Of a DNA stretch of 64,000 bases, positions 1 to 8,534 are shown one piece after another; positions within the stretch are counted from its first letter, which is position 1, and each line of letters begins with the position of its first letter. Under the pieces are notes generated by a model. That model searched no databases and was not told the DNA's origin. It saw nothing but the letters and a program-made list of their open reading frames with translations. The position numbers and the translations under genes are program-made. Source of the DNA: Eubacterium sp. GTDB taxonomy: Bacteria > Bacillota > Clostridia > Lachnospirales > Lachnospiraceae. The stretch spans positions 59,583 to 123,582 of the forward strand of contig JAIKXQ010000077.1 in assembly GCA_024684035.1 (NCBI GenBank). The letters run 5' to 3'.

Positions 1-184
1 CGTACTGGAGAAGCTTCCCAACGCAATGTTCCGCGTAGAGCTTGAGAACAAGCACGTTGTACTGGCACATATCAGCGGAAAGCTCAGAATGAATTTCATT
101 CGTATTCTTCCGGGAGATAAAGTAACTCTGGAGCTTTCTCCCTACGATCTTGAAAAAGGACGTATCATCTGGAGAGATAAATAA
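1..184 (+). CDS. infA: Translation initiation factor IF-1, 3' part
   Basis: The reading frame enters from the left edge (first full codon at base 2) and ends with TAA at 182-184. The 60 visible residues match IF-1 from about residue 13 onward, including the OB-fold stretch with [18 protein letters not shown] and the usual ending WRDK. IF-1 is normally about 72 residues, so roughly 12 N-terminal residues lie outside the window. It binds the 30S A site during initiation. It is the last gene before an intrinsic terminator, so rpmJ and the genes behind it also have their own promoter. Confidence 0.95.
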   Translation, partial: VLEKLPNAMFRVELENKHVVLAHISGKLRMNFIRILPGDKVTLELSPYDLEKGRIIWRDK

Positions 185-194
185 TAGACATTCG

Positions 195-221
195 GCAGGA
201 ACGTTTAGTTCCTGCTTTTTT
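195..221 (+). terminator. Intrinsic terminator after infA
   Basis: An 8-bp stem GCAGGAAC/GTTCCTGC with a 5-base loop is followed by six T. It separates infA from rpmJ. Confidence 0.85.
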
Positions 222-269
222 GCCTGCGCATTTTTCCAAATTTTGGCGCAAAATTTTGTGAAAAATCCC

Positions 270-298
270 TTGCGCAATACAGACCTTGGTGTTAGAAT
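270..298 (+). promoter_or_regulatory. Promoter for rpmJ and the alpha operon
   Basis: TTGCGC at 270-275 and TAGAAT at 293-298 are separated by 17 bases. The promoter lies just downstream of the infA terminator and about 110 bases before the rpmJ start. Confidence 0.65.
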
Positions 299-409
299 GA
301 TAGCTGTATCTTTGCGTGTCTTCTGAGGATCAACCCACCCGGAAGCGTTGCAGACGCAAGATACATTGCAATCTACTTATGCTTTTCATTACAGGAAAGG
401 AGGATACTC

Positions 410-523
410 ATGAAGGTAAGATCTTCTGTAAAACCGATGTGCGAGAAGTGCAAGGTTATCAAGAGAAAAGGCAGTATTCGTATCATTTGTGAGAATCCAA
501 AGCATAAACAGAGACAGGGTTGA
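410..523 (+). CDS. rpmJ: 50S ribosomal protein L36
   Basis: A 37-residue protein starting [14 protein letters not shown], too short for a usual ORF cut-off. Cys11, Cys14, Cys27 and His32 form the zinc ribbon, so this is the zinc-binding (C+) type of L36. AAAGGAGG at 396-403 is the ribosome binding site, 6 bases before ATG. It lies in the usual position between infA and rpsM. Confidence 0.97.
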   Translation: MKVRSSVKPMCEKCKVIKRKGSIRIICENPKHKQRQG

Positions 524-555
524 TAATCAGACAACTCATCACTGCTTATGCGAAC

Positions 556-723
556 TAATATTATAAAGTGAGACCTGACTTGCTGCGTCAGGTAACCTCC
601 GGCGGAGATCCGCGCAAACGGAGATCCCTTATAATATTACTTAAAACCTTCCCGGGATTCGAAAAAAAGAGGGAAGGAAAGGCCGACACAAATGTTGGCG
701 GCTGGATGCATATACCTGCATCC
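556..723 (+). promoter_or_regulatory. Structured leader RNA upstream of rpsM
   Basis: The rpmJ-rpsM gap holds at least five helices. TAATATTATAA (556-566) pairs perfectly with TTATAATATTA (629-639) and encloses ACCTGAC/GTCAGGT (573-579/587-593) and a direct repeat CGGAGATCC (603-611, 619-627). CCTTCCC/GGGAAGG (647-653/671-677), GCCGACA/TGTTGGC (about 682-699) and GGATGCA/TGCATCC (704-710/717-723) follow. In E. coli the alpha operon is autoregulated by S4 through a structured leader at the same place. That this leader has such a role is inference; no known Rfam family was recognised by eye. Confidence 0.55.
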
Positions 724-800
724 CATTTAAGATGGTATTAAATTGATCGGCGAAAAAGCAGCACTTTCAGACTGATCGCAACAAAAGGAGGAAAACGCAC

Positions 801-1172
801 ATGGCTCGTATAGCTGGTGTAGATTTACCAAGAGACAAACGTGTAGAGATAGGTCTTACCTATATCTACGGAATCGGAAGAACAACTTCCACAAAGCTTC
901 TTGCACAGGCTGGAGTAAATCCGGATACACGTGTTAGAGACCTCACAGATGACGAAGTAAAGAGCCTCACAAACGCAATCGAGGAGCTTCAGGTTACTGT
1001 AGAGGGTGATCTCAGACGTGAGATTGCTATGAACATCAAACGTCTTCAGGAGATCGGCTGCTACCGTGGCAAACGTCACAGAGTAGGACTTCCTGTTCGT
1101 GGACAGAAGACAAAGACAAACGCCAGAACTCGTAAGGGTCCTAGAAGAACAGTTGCTAACAAGAAGAAATAA
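801..1172 (+). CDS. rpsM: 30S ribosomal protein S13
   Basis: This 123-residue protein starts [21 protein letters not shown] and has the helix-turn-helix and the basic C-terminal tail ([15 protein letters not shown]) typical of S13. It sits in the head of the 30S subunit and contacts the P-site tRNA. AAAAGGAGG at 783-791 precedes ATG. It is the first gene after the structured leader and starts the rpsM-rpsK-rpsD-rpoA-rplQ unit. Confidence 0.98.
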   Translation: MARIAGVDLPRDKRVEIGLTYIYGIGRTTSTKLLAQAGVNPDTRVRDLTDDEVKSLTNAIEELQVTVEGDLRREIAMNIKRLQEIGCYRGKRHRVGLPVRGQKTKTNARTRKGPRRTVANKKK

Positions 1173-1214
1173 TGACAAAGCACATTTAAAGGAAAAGGTA
1201 GGTTAGTTTTTATT

Positions 1215-1607
1215 ATGCCAAAAGCTACTAAGAAAACGACAAAACGTCGTGTAAAGAAAAACGTTGAACGTGGACAGGCACATATTCAGGCATCTTTCAA
1301 CAACACAATCGTTACTCTGACTGATACAGAGGGTAACGCACTGTCTTGGGCAAGTGCCGGTGGCCTTGGATTCAAAGGTTCAAGAAAATCTACTCCTTAC
1401 GCTGCACAGATGGCAGCAGAGACTGCTACAAAGGCAGCTCTGGTTCATGGTTTAAAGAGCGTTGAGGTATTTGTAAAAGGACCTGGTTCAGGTCGTGAGG
1501 CTGCAATCCGTGCACTGGCTGCAGCTGGACTTGAAGTAACTAGCATCTGCGATGTGACACCGGTACCGCACAACGGCTGCCGTCCGCCCAAGCGCAGAAG
1601 AGTCTGA
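1215..1607 (+). CDS. rpsK: 30S ribosomal protein S11
   Basis: A 130-residue protein with a Lys/Arg-rich N-terminus ([15 protein letters not shown]), the core [15 protein letters not shown] and the conserved ending [17 protein letters not shown]11 lies on the platform of the 30S subunit near the mRNA exit. It follows rpsM by 42 bases. Confidence 0.98.
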   Translation: MPKATKKTTKRRVKKNVERGQAHIQASFNNTIVTLTDTEGNALSWASAGGLGFKGSRKSTPYAAQMAAETATKAALVHGLKSVEVFVKGPGSGREAAIRALAAAGLEVTSICDVTPVPHNGCRPPKRRRV

Positions 1608-1639
1608 TTTTACAAATATTAAACAGGAGGTCATAGATA

Positions 1640-2233
1640 ATGGCAGTAGATAGAGTACCGGTACTTAAGAGATGCAGAAGCCTTGGACTGGATCCTACAT
1701 ATCTGGGTATTGACAAGAAATCCAGACGTCAGCTTAGAAATAATCGCCGCAAAATTTCCGAGTACGGAATGCAGCTTCGCGAGAAACAGAAAGCAAAATT
1801 CATTTACGGAGTTCTGGAGAAACCTTTCCGTAACTATTACGCAAAGGCAGACCGCATGAAAGGACAGACAGGTGACAACCTGATGGCTCTCCTTGAGATG
1901 CGTCTGGACAACGTAATCTTCCGCCTTGCACTTGCAAGAACAAGAAAAGAGGCTAGACAGATCGTTGATCACAAATTCGTTACCGTTAACGGTAAAGTTG
2001 TAAACATTCCGTCCTATCAGGTAAAACCTGGTGACGTAATCGAAATCAAAGAGAGCAAGAAAACTACACAGAGAATGAAAGATGTTGCAGACGCAACAGC
2101 AGGACGTGTAGTTCCGGCATGGCTGGATGTAAACGCAGACGCACTGCAGGGAACTGTTAAGCAGGTTCCTACACGTGATATGATCGACGTTCCGGTTGAT
2201 GACATGTCTATCGTCGAGTTGTACTCCAAATAA
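1640..2233 (+). CDS. rpsD: 30S ribosomal protein S4
   Basis: This 197-residue protein has the S4 N-terminal domain and an S4 RNA-binding domain near residues 88-150 (MRLDNVIFRLALARTRKEAR, then VNGKVVNIPSYQVKPGD). It lacks the four N-terminal cysteines of zinc-type S4 and keeps only one Cys, so it is the zinc-free paralogue. AGGAGGT at 1625-1631 is the ribosome binding site. S4 is a primary 16S rRNA binder and, in other bacteria, the operon repressor, which makes it the first candidate ligand for the leader at 556-723. Confidence 0.97.
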   Translation: MAVDRVPVLKRCRSLGLDPTYLGIDKKSRRQLRNNRRKISEYGMQLREKQKAKFIYGVLEKPFRNYYAKADRMKGQTGDNLMALLEMRLDNVIFRLALARTRKEARQIVDHKFVTVNGKVVNIPSYQVKPGDVIEIKESKKTTQRMKDVADATAGRVVPAWLDVNADALQGTVKQVPTRDMIDVPVDDMSIVELYSK

Positions 2234-2255
2234 TTATAGTTTGAATTTTTTGACT

Positions 2256-2283
2256 GCATGGTTCACCGCAAGGTGGCCCATGC
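2256..2283 (+). promoter_or_regulatory. Intercistronic GNRA hairpin between rpsD and rpoA
   Basis: GCATGG and CCATGC close an inner CACC/GGTG stem capped by the tetraloop GCAA. It lies 44 bases upstream of the rpoA start and has no T tract, so it is not a terminator. A role in mRNA processing or protein binding is possible but not shown. Confidence 0.5.
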
Positions 2284-2326
2284 GGCTTTGCAACTTGATG
2301 AACATCCTAAAAGGAGGGACTTGCAG

Positions 2327-3289
2327 GTGTTTGATTTTAACAAACCCAAAATTGAGATTACCGAGATTTCAGAAGACAAGAAGTTCGGCAGATTCGTTGT
2401 TGAGCCTCTGGAGCGTGGTTACGGAACCACCCTCGGAAATTCTCTCAGAAGAATTATGCTTTCCTCACTTCCGGGTTCCGCAGTAAGCCAGGTTAAGATT
2501 GAGGGAGTTCTTCATGAGTTCAGTTCCATCCCGGGCGTCAAAGAGGATGTGACTGAGATCATTATGAATCTCAAAAACCTTTCGATTAAGAATAACAGCA
2601 GCTCTGATGAACCGAAGGTGGCATACATTGAGTATGACGGCGAGGGTATCGTTCGTGCTTCTGATATTCAGGTTGATCAGGATATTGAAATTATGAATCC
2701 GGATCAGATCATCGCGCATCTGAATGGTGGTCCTGACTGTAAGCTTTACATGGAGCTGACAATTACCAATGGACGCGGCTACGTAGGCGCTGACAAAGGT
2801 AAACCGGAAGATCTGCCCATCGGCGTAATCGCAGTTGATGCGATCTACACACCGGTTGAGCGTGTAAACATGACTGTAGAAAATACCCGTGTCGGCCAGA
2901 TCACAGACTTTGACAAGCTGACACTTGATGTATATACCAACAAGACACTGGGACCGGATGAGGCTGTCAGCCTTGCTGCAAAGGTTCTCAGTGAGCACCT
3001 GAAGCTGTTTATCGATCTTTCAGAGAATGCAAAGACTGCTGAAGTTATGATCGAGCATCAGGATGACGAGAAAGAGAAAGTTCTTGAGATGAATATCGAT
3101 GAGCTTGAGCTTTCCGTACGTTCCTACAACTGTCTGAAGCGTGCAGGTATCAATACAGTCGAGGAACTCTGCAACAAGACTTCCGAGGATATGATGAAGG
3201 TTAGGAACCTTGGTCGCAAATCCCTCGAAGAGGTACTTGCAAAGCTCAACGAGCTTGGTCTTTCCTTAAGCCCGAGCGAGGAGCAGTAA
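2327..3289 (+). CDS. rpoA: DNA-directed RNA polymerase subunit alpha
   Basis: The likely start is GTG at 2327 ([11 protein letters not shown]), 8 bases behind AAAAGGAGGG at 2309-2318. The ATG at 2258 lies inside a hairpin and would add 23 residues not found in the family. The resulting 320 residues match usual alpha length. The N-terminal assembly domain covers about 1-225 ([20 protein letters not shown]) and the C-terminal DNA-binding domain about 245-310 ([29 protein letters not shown]). Alpha dimers nucleate RNA polymerase assembly, and the C-terminal domain contacts UP elements and activators. Confidence 0.97.
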   Translation: MFDFNKPKIEITEISEDKKFGRFVVEPLERGYGTTLGNSLRRIMLSSLPGSAVSQVKIEGVLHEFSSIPGVKEDVTEIIMNLKNLSIKNNSSSDEPKVAYIEYDGEGIVRASDIQVDQDIEIMNPDQIIAHLNGGPDCKLYMELTITNGRGYVGADKGKPEDLPIGVIAVDAIYTPVERVNMTVENTRVGQITDFDKLTLDVYTNKTLGPDEAVSLAAKVLSEHLKLFIDLSENAKTAEVMIEHQDDEKEKVLEMNIDELELSVRSYNCLKRAGINTVEELCNKTSEDMMKVRNLGRKSLEEVLAKLNELGLSLSPSEEQ

Positions 3290-3297
3290 CAAGAAAG

Positions 3298-3419
3298 CTG
3301 CGCCCTAAGGCGCAGGTTACAGATGCCGCGGTCGTAAGACCTACGTGCGGATCGCAGCATACAGATTATGGATAAATAACGAACAGTCAGTAAGTCCGAA
3401 GATGCGTGACTGTCCGTTC
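3298..3419 (+). promoter_or_regulatory. Structured intercistronic region between rpoA and rplQ
   Basis: Three hairpins fill this gap. CTGCGCC/GGCGCAG (3298-3304/3309-3315) has a CTAA loop. GGTC/GACC (3330-3341) is capped by GTAA inside a CCGC/GCGG closing helix. ACAGTCA/TGACTGT (3383-3389/3407-3413) extends with AACG/CGTT. The last ends just before the rplQ ribosome binding site. None has a T tract. Confidence 0.45.
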
Positions 3420-3439
3420 CACAATTGGAGGACAAAGAA

Positions 3440-3976
3440 ATGGCAAAATACAGAAAGCTTGGAAGAACAGCTTCCCAGAGAAAAGCATTACTTAGAAACC
3501 AGGTTACAAACCTTCTCTATCACGGATCCATCCGTACAACAGAGACAAAGGCTAAAGAGATCAAAAAGATCGCTGAGGGTCTGATCGCACTCGCTGTACG
3601 TGAGGCTGACAACTTCGAGACTGAGACTGTTAAAGTTAAAGTTCCGGAGAAGGATGCCAACGGCAAACGTGTAAAAGAGGTTGTAGATGGTAAGAAAGTT
3701 ACCAAATACACAGAGCAGGACAGAGAGATCAAGAAGGACAAACCGTCCAGACTTCACGCTCGTCGTCAGATGCTCAAAGTTTTCTACCCGGTAACTGAGG
3801 TTCCGGCTGAGAACAAGGGAAGAAAAGCAAACACAAAGAAAGTTGACATGGTTGCAAAGATGTTCGATGAGATCGCACCGAAGTACGCTAACCGTAACGG
3901 TGGTTACACACGTATCGTTAAGATCGGTCAGAGAAAAGGTGACGCAGCTATGGAAGTTCTTATCGAGCTTGTATAA
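3440..3976 (+). CDS. rplQ: 50S ribosomal protein L17, enlarged form
   Basis: The start is ATG at 3440, 8 bases after TTGGAGG (3425-3431). The L17 core is clear: MAKYRKLGRTASQRKALLRN at the start and NRNGGYTRIVKIGQRKGDAA near the end. At 178 residues it is far longer than the 120-130 residues of most L17. The extra length is mainly residues about 60-102, a Lys/Glu-rich block, and about 116-134. L17 lies near the peptide exit tunnel. It is the last gene of the operon and is followed by a strong terminator. Confidence 0.95.
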   Translation: MAKYRKLGRTASQRKALLRNQVTNLLYHGSIRTTETKAKEIKKIAEGLIALAVREADNFETETVKVKVPEKDANGKRVKEVVDGKKVTKYTEQDREIKKDKPSRLHARRQMLKVFYPVTEVPAENKGRKANTKKVDMVAKMFDEIAPKYANRNGGYTRIVKIGQRKGDAAMEVLIELV

Positions 3977-3999
3977 TTTCTGCTTAATCACACACAGGA

Positions 4000-4029
4000 A
4001 AGAGACTGCTGAGGCAGTCTCTTTTTTTC
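4000..4029 (+). terminator. Terminator of the alpha operon
   Basis: A 9-bp stem AGAGACTGC/GCAGTCTCT with a 4-base loop is followed by T7. Confidence 0.92.
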
Positions 4030-4039
4030 TGTTCTCTAT

Positions 4040-4068
4040 TTGCAACTTATAAAAAAAAGCGGTATCAT
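4040..4068 (+). promoter_or_regulatory. Promoter of the lipid kinase gene
   Basis: TTGCAA (4040-4045) and TATCAT (4063-4068) are 17 bases apart. The -10 box lies in a dyad GTATCAT/ATGATAC (4062-4068/4084-4090), which could be an operator. Confidence 0.5.
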
Positions 4069-4148
4069 AACATATGCTTTGCAATGATACATTTTTTGGA
4101 TATAGATTTGCAAAGTGAATGGGAACTCATAAGGAGTGAAGATTATAT

Positions 4149-5069
4149 ATGGGAAAGAAACTTTTATTTGTTTATAATCCGCGCTCAGGGCGTGGCCTGA
4201 TCAAACAGAATCTGGCGGAGATCATCGACGTGTTGACAAAGGGCGGATATGATGTCATTGCGCATCCGACCCAGGAGGCCGGTGACGCGAGGGAGACTCT
4301 CGCGCGGATGGCCGGCGAGGTGGATACGGTGGTCTGCAGTGGCGGCGACGGAACCATGGACGAAGTTGTCGACGCGGTCATGAAATACGCGCCGGCCATG
4401 CCTGTGGGATATATTCCTGCCGGAAGTACCAACGATTTCGCAAACAGTCTTGCCATCTCCAAAAATATGGTGGAGGCTGCGGAAGATATTGTTGTCGGAG
4501 ACATCTATCAGTGCGACGTGGGCGCCTTCAATGATAAGCATTTCATCTATGTGGCGGCTTTTGGTATGTTCACAAATGTGTCCTATGAGACGGATCAGAC
4601 ATTGAAAAACAATCTCGGTCACTTGGCCTATGTGCTTGAGGCCGGCAAGCAGCTTTTCAATATTCCCAGTTATCATATTATGGTGGACGCTGACGGACGC
4701 AAGGTTGAGGGCAATTACGCCTACGGTATGATCACGAACAGCCGTCTGGTGGGAGGTATGAAGAACATCACCGGAAGAGCGGTGGACATGAACGACGGTC
4801 TCTTTGAGGTTACACTGGTTCACACCCCTACCAATCCCATTGAGGTCAATGAGATTATCCAGGCACTTTTAAACGGTGCAGAAACCTCCCTGGTAGAAAA
4901 GGTCAAGGCAAAAAGGGTGATGATCGACTCCGCCGAGGAGATTGCATGGACGCTTGACGGCGAGTACGGAGAAGCCCACACCCACGTGGAGATTGAAAAC
5001 AGGCATAAAGAGTTACAGCTTTTCCTAAACAGAAGAAAACCGGTAAAACTTGTGTCTCCGAACAACTGA
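4149..5069 (+). CDS. Diacylglycerol/lipid kinase family protein (YegS/DgkB-like)
   Basis: A 306-residue soluble kinase of the DAGK catalytic family. It has the nucleotide-binding PRSGRG at 11-16, GGDGTMDEV at 65-73 and the AGSTNDFA stretch near 97-104. The family phosphorylates diacylglycerol or related lipids with ATP, feeding phosphatidic acid back into phospholipid synthesis. AAGGAGTG lies ahead of ATG. The gene stands alone between a terminator and the aldolase promoter. Which lipid it acts on cannot be read from sequence. Confidence 0.88.
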   Translation: MGKKLLFVYNPRSGRGLIKQNLAEIIDVLTKGGYDVIAHPTQEAGDARETLARMAGEVDTVVCSGGDGTMDEVVDAVMKYAPAMPVGYIPAGSTNDFANSLAISKNMVEAAEDIVVGDIYQCDVGAFNDKHFIYVAAFGMFTNVSYETDQTLKNNLGHLAYVLEAGKQLFNIPSYHIMVDADGRKVEGNYAYGMITNSRLVGGMKNITGRAVDMNDGLFEVTLVHTPTNPIEVNEIIQALLNGAETSLVEKVKAKRVMIDSAEEIAWTLDGEYGEAHTHVEIENRHKELQLFLNRRKPVKLVSPNN

Positions 5070-5079
5070 TATCTGACAC

Positions 5080-5109
5080 TTGCCAATATATGAGCTTATA
5101 GTATATAAT
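5080..5109 (+). promoter_or_regulatory. Promoter of fba
   Basis: TTGCCA (5080-5085) and TATAAT (5104-5109) have an 18-base spacer. The leader to the ATG is about 90 nt. Confidence 0.7.
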
Positions 5110-5205
5110 GAGAAATGACTTCGTGGACTTTTTAACAGTCTTCGGGTCAGCTTTTATGTATTTATATAGCTGTATCATTTCAGTTCCAAACAGGAGGAAA
5201 ATCAA

Positions 5206-6069
5206 ATGTTAGTTAACGCAGCAGAAATGCTTCAGAAAGCACAGGCTGGACATTACGCAGTAGGACAGTTCAACATCAACAACCTTGAGTGGACAAAAGC
5301 TGTTCTTCTCACAGCACAGGAGCTTAATTCTCCGGTTATTCTCGGTGTATCCATGGGTGCCGGAAAGTATATGACAGGCTACAAGACAGTAGCAGCAATG
5401 GTTAAGGCTATGGATGAGAGCCTTGGAATCACAGTTCCGGTTGCTCTTCACCTTGATCACGGCGAGTATGACGCATGCTATGACTGCATTAAAGCCGGCT
5501 TCACATCCATCATGTTCGACGGATCTCACCTTCCTTTCGAGGAGAACTTCGCAAAGACAACAGAGCTCGTAGCTGTTGCTCACAAGCTTGGTCTTTCCAT
5601 CGAGGCTGAGGTAGGTTCCATCGGTGGTGAGGAAGACGGTGTAGTTGGTGCCGGTGAGTGCGCAGATCCGGATGAGTGCAAGAAGATCGCTGATCTCGGC
5701 GTTGACTTCCTTGCAGCAGGAATCGGTAACATCCACGGTGTATACCCGGATAACTGGGCAGGACTTTCCTTCGATACACTTGCAGCTATCAAAGATAAAA
5801 CAGGTGATATGCCGCTCGTTCTTCACGGCGGTACAGGTATCCCGGATGATCAGATCGCAAAGGCAATCTCCCTTGGCGTATCCAAGATCAATGTAAACAC
5901 AGAGTGCCAGCTCGTATTTGCTGAGGCTACCCGCGAGTACATCGAGGCAGGCAAAGATCAGCAGGGCAAGGGCTTCGATCCCAGAAAACTTCTTGCACCT
6001 GGTTTTGAGGCTATCAAGGCTAAAGTTAAAGAGAAAATGGAGCTTTTCGGTTCTGTTAACAAAGCCTGA
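5206..6069 (+). CDS. fba: Class II fructose-1,6-bisphosphate aldolase
   Basis: This 287-residue zinc-dependent aldolase has the catalytic/metal motif LHLDHG at 81-86 (Asp84, His85), the phosphate-binding HGGTGIPDDQI and the INVNTECQL strand. It splits fructose-1,6-bisphosphate into dihydroxyacetone phosphate and glyceraldehyde-3-phosphate in glycolysis. CAGGAGG precedes ATG. Codon choice is strongly biased, as expected of a highly expressed gene. It is monocistronic, with its own promoter and terminator. Confidence 0.96.
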   Translation: MLVNAAEMLQKAQAGHYAVGQFNINNLEWTKAVLLTAQELNSPVILGVSMGAGKYMTGYKTVAAMVKAMDESLGITVPVALHLDHGEYDACYDCIKAGFTSIMFDGSHLPFEENFAKTTELVAVAHKLGLSIEAEVGSIGGEEDGVVGAGECADPDECKKIADLGVDFLAAGIGNIHGVYPDNWAGLSFDTLAAIKDKTGDMPLVLHGGTGIPDDQIAKAISLGVSKINVNTECQLVFAEATREYIEAGKDQQGKGFDPRKLLAPGFEAIKAKVKEKMELFGSVNKA

Positions 6070-6188
6070 GCCGAAAAGAGCTTGTCAGTATTTCCGTGAG
6101 TCGGGCGAAACCTTCGTGCTTGCATGAATGAGTTGACTTCAAATAGAAGGACTTGTCCTTCCGGAAATGAAAGAGCGATTTACAGTCA

Positions 6189-6217
6189 GGGCGTCCAAAA
6201 GGGCGCCCTTTCGTTTT
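6189..6217 (+). terminator. Terminator of fba
   Basis: An 8-bp stem GGGCGTCC/GGGCGCCC (one G-T pair), loop AAAA, then a T-rich tail TTTCGTTTT. Confidence 0.85.
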
Positions 6218-6235
6218 GACATGGAAATTGTTTTT

Positions 6236-6277
6236 TTCTGTGTCATAACAGAACGCGGGATGCGCAGCTCGCAGTTT
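6236..6277 (+). repeat. Partial copy of the post-terminator repeat (copy J)
   Basis: CGCGGGATGCGCAGCTCGCA (6255-6274 region) is identical to part of the copy at 48713-48885. It follows the fba terminator and ends about 20 bases before the glutamine synthetase ribosome binding site. Confidence 0.6.
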
Positions 6278-6292
6278 TTTTCTTATTTACGT

Positions 6293-6325
6293 AAAGGAGG
6301 CACCGGTTGATCCCGGTAAAGAAGA
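6293..6325 (+). promoter_or_regulatory. Unusual ribosome binding site with bridging hairpin
   Basis: AAAGGAGG (6293-6300) is 25 bases from the ATG, too far for normal initiation. ACCGG (6302-6306) can pair with CCGGT (6313-6317); looping out these 16 bases leaves 9 bases, an ordinary spacing. The start at 6326 therefore seems right only if the hairpin forms. Confidence 0.5.
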
Positions 6326-8440
6326 ATGGCAGAATACATTAATCCAGCGGATATTTTTGGGGAACTTGTGTTTAACGACGAGACCATGCAGGAACGTCTC
6401 CCAAAGAAGGTTTATGCGACACTGAAGAAGATCATCAACGAGGGCGGAGATCTGGATCTCGCTACAGCGGATGTCATTGCCCATGAGATGAAGGAGTGGG
6501 CCATCGAGAAAGGTGCGACACATTACACCCATTGGTTCCAGCCTTTGAACGGACTGACGGCTGAGAAGCATGATTCCTTCATTTCGGCTCCCCTTTCCTC
6601 CGGCAAGACGCTGATGAGCTTCTCCGGTAAAGAGCTGATCAAGGGTGAGCCGGACGCGTCATCCTTCCCTTCCGGAGGACTTCGGGCGACGTTCGAGGCC
6701 AGAGGTTATACGGCCTGGGATTGCACCTCCCCTGCCTTTGTACGTCAGGATGAGGGCGGAGCAACCCTCTGTATCCCCACAGCCTTCTGTTCCTACACCG
6801 GTGAAGCTCTCGATCAGAAGACGCCGCTTCTGCGTTCTATGGAAGTCATTAACCGTGAGGCGCTTCGACTGATCAGACTCTTCGGCAATGATACGTCCGC
6901 GAAGGTTATCCCGTCTGTGGGAGCTGAGCAGGAGTACTTTATTGTGGATGAAGAGAAGTACCTCCAGAGAAAGGATCTGATCTACACCGGACGCACCCTC
7001 TTCGGCACCATGCCGGCCAAGGGGCAGGAGATGGATGATCACTACTTCGGAACCATCCGCCCGAGAATTGCCGCGTTTATGAAGGATGTGGACATAGAAC
7101 TCTGGAAAATGGGTGTAACCGCAAAGACCGAGCACAACGAGGTTGCCCCGGGACAGCACGAGCTGGCTGTTATCTATTCCGAGGCCAATGTGGCTACGGA
7201 TGAGAACCAGCTCATCATGCAGACACTGAAGAGGGTGGCCAGAAGACACGGCCTGAAGTGCCTCCTTCATGAGAAGCCTTTCGATGGCGTAAACGGTTCC
7301 GGTAAGCACGACAACTGGTCGCTGACCACAGACGACGGCATCAACCTTCTCGATCCGGGCAAGACACCCCACGAAAACATCCAGTTCCTTATGATTCTCT
7401 CCTGTATCATCAAGGCTGTGGATGTACATGCGGGACTGCTTCGTGAGTCCGCTGCGGATCCGGGCAATGATCACAGACTGGGTGCCAACGAGGCACCGCC
7501 GGCGATTCTCTCTATTTTCCTTGGAGAGCAGCTGGACGATGTGGTTAATCAGCTGGTGAGCACGGGAAGCGCCAACCGCTCTCTGAAGGGCGAGACACTG
7601 AATACCGGTGTTGCAAGTCTTCCGGAACTTTACAAGGATGCCACAGACAGAAACCGTACGTCACCGTTTGCATTTACAGGTAACAAGTTCGAGTTCCGTA
7701 TGGTGGGATCCCAGGATTCAATCGCCGAGCCCAACGTTGTTCTCAACACCATTGTGGCAGAGGCTTTTGCCGAGGCCAGCGAGATCATCGAACAGTCTCC
7801 GGATTTCAACGAGGCTGTGCATGACATTATCAAGAAGAACTTTACGGAGCATCAGAGAATAATCTTCAACGGAAACGGCTATTCGGATGCCTGGGTGGAA
7901 GAGGCCGCAAGAAGAGGCCTTCCGAATATCTCCTGTATGGTAGATGCCATCCCGCAGCTCGTTACCGATGAGACAGTGTCCATGTTTGAGAAATTCAAGG
8001 TCTTTACCCGAACAGAGCTTGAGTCCAGAGCCGAAATCAAGTACGAGTACTACGCAAAGACCATTAACATCGAGGCAAAGGCTATGATCAACATTGCCTC
8101 CAAGAGAATCATTCCGGCCATTATCAATTACACCAGAGATCTGGCAGAGACCATTATTGCCGTACAGGCGGCAGGTGTCGGTGAAATCAGTGTTCAGAAG
8201 GAGCTCCTGGAGCAGACAAGCGCCCTCCTCAGAGAGACGAAGACAGCTCTTCAGAAACTCATGGAAGTCGACAGCAAAGCCGGCACTATGGAAGTCGGAC
8301 AGGCTCAGGCGAAGTATTACTACGCAGAAGTTACTCCGGCCATGGCAGCTCTTCGCAAGCCGGTTGATGAGCTTGAGCAGATTGTGGACAAATCCATGTG
8401 GCCCATGCCGTCCTACGGAGATCTTCTCTTCGAGGTATAA
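6326..8440 (+). CDS. glnN: Glutamine synthetase type III
   Basis: A 704-residue protein, the length of type III (GlnN) enzymes rather than the 440-470 of type I. It has EYFIVDEE, the ammonia/glutamate-site motif KTEHNEVAPGQHE, DNWSLTTDDGINLLDPG, and RLGANEAPPAI. It makes glutamine from glutamate, ammonia and ATP as a dodecamer. Type III enzymes are usual in Bacteroides, Clostridia and cyanobacteria. The next gene is a CdaR-like regulator with its own promoter; regulation by nitrogen is likely but no binding site was recognised. Confidence 0.95.
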   Translation: MAEYINPADIFGELVFNDETMQERLPKKVYATLKKIINEGGDLDLATADVIAHEMKEWAIEKGATHYTHWFQPLNGLTAEKHDSFISAPLSSGKTLMSFSGKELIKGEPDASSFPSGGLRATFEARGYTAWDCTSPAFVRQDEGGATLCIPTAFCSYTGEALDQKTPLLRSMEVINREALRLIRLFGNDTSAKVIPSVGAEQEYFIVDEEKYLQRKDLIYTGRTLFGTMPAKGQEMDDHYFGTIRPRIAAFMKDVDIELWKMGVTAKTEHNEVAPGQHELAVIYSEANVATDENQLIMQTLKRVARRHGLKCLLHEKPFDGVNGSGKHDNWSLTTDDGINLLDPGKTPHENIQFLMILSCIIKAVDVHAGLLRESAADPGNDHRLGANEAPPAILSIFLGEQLDDVVNQLVSTGSANRSLKGETLNTGVASLPELYKDATDRNRTSPFAFTGNKFEFRMVGSQDSIAEPNVVLNTIVAEAFAEASEIIEQSPDFNEAVHDIIKKNFTEHQRIIFNGNGYSDAWVEEAARRGLPNISCMVDAIPQLVTDETVSMFEKFKVFTRTELESRAEIKYEYYAKTINIEAKAMINIASKRIIPAIINYTRDLAETIIAVQAAGVGEISVQKELLEQTSALLRETKTALQKLMEVDSKAGTMEVGQAQAKYYYAEVTPAMAALRKPVDELEQIVDKSMWPMPSYGDLLFEV

Positions 8441-8491
8441 GGGACACGGGAGAAATATAAGAGTTCAGGACAATTACACAGAAATACCCGG

Positions 8492-8534
8492 GAATTGCGG
8501 CGCTGCGTCATGCAGTGGCCGCGATTCTTTTTTT
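8492..8534 (+). terminator. Terminator of glnN
   Basis: GAATTGCGGC pairs with GCCGCGATTC (one G-T pair) around an inner CTGC/GCAG stem, followed by T7. Confidence 0.85.

Noticed and set aside
2258..2326. Longer rpoA start at ATG 2258
   Set aside because: It lies inside a hairpin, lacks a ribosome binding site, and adds residues absent from the family; GTG 2327 follows a strong site.
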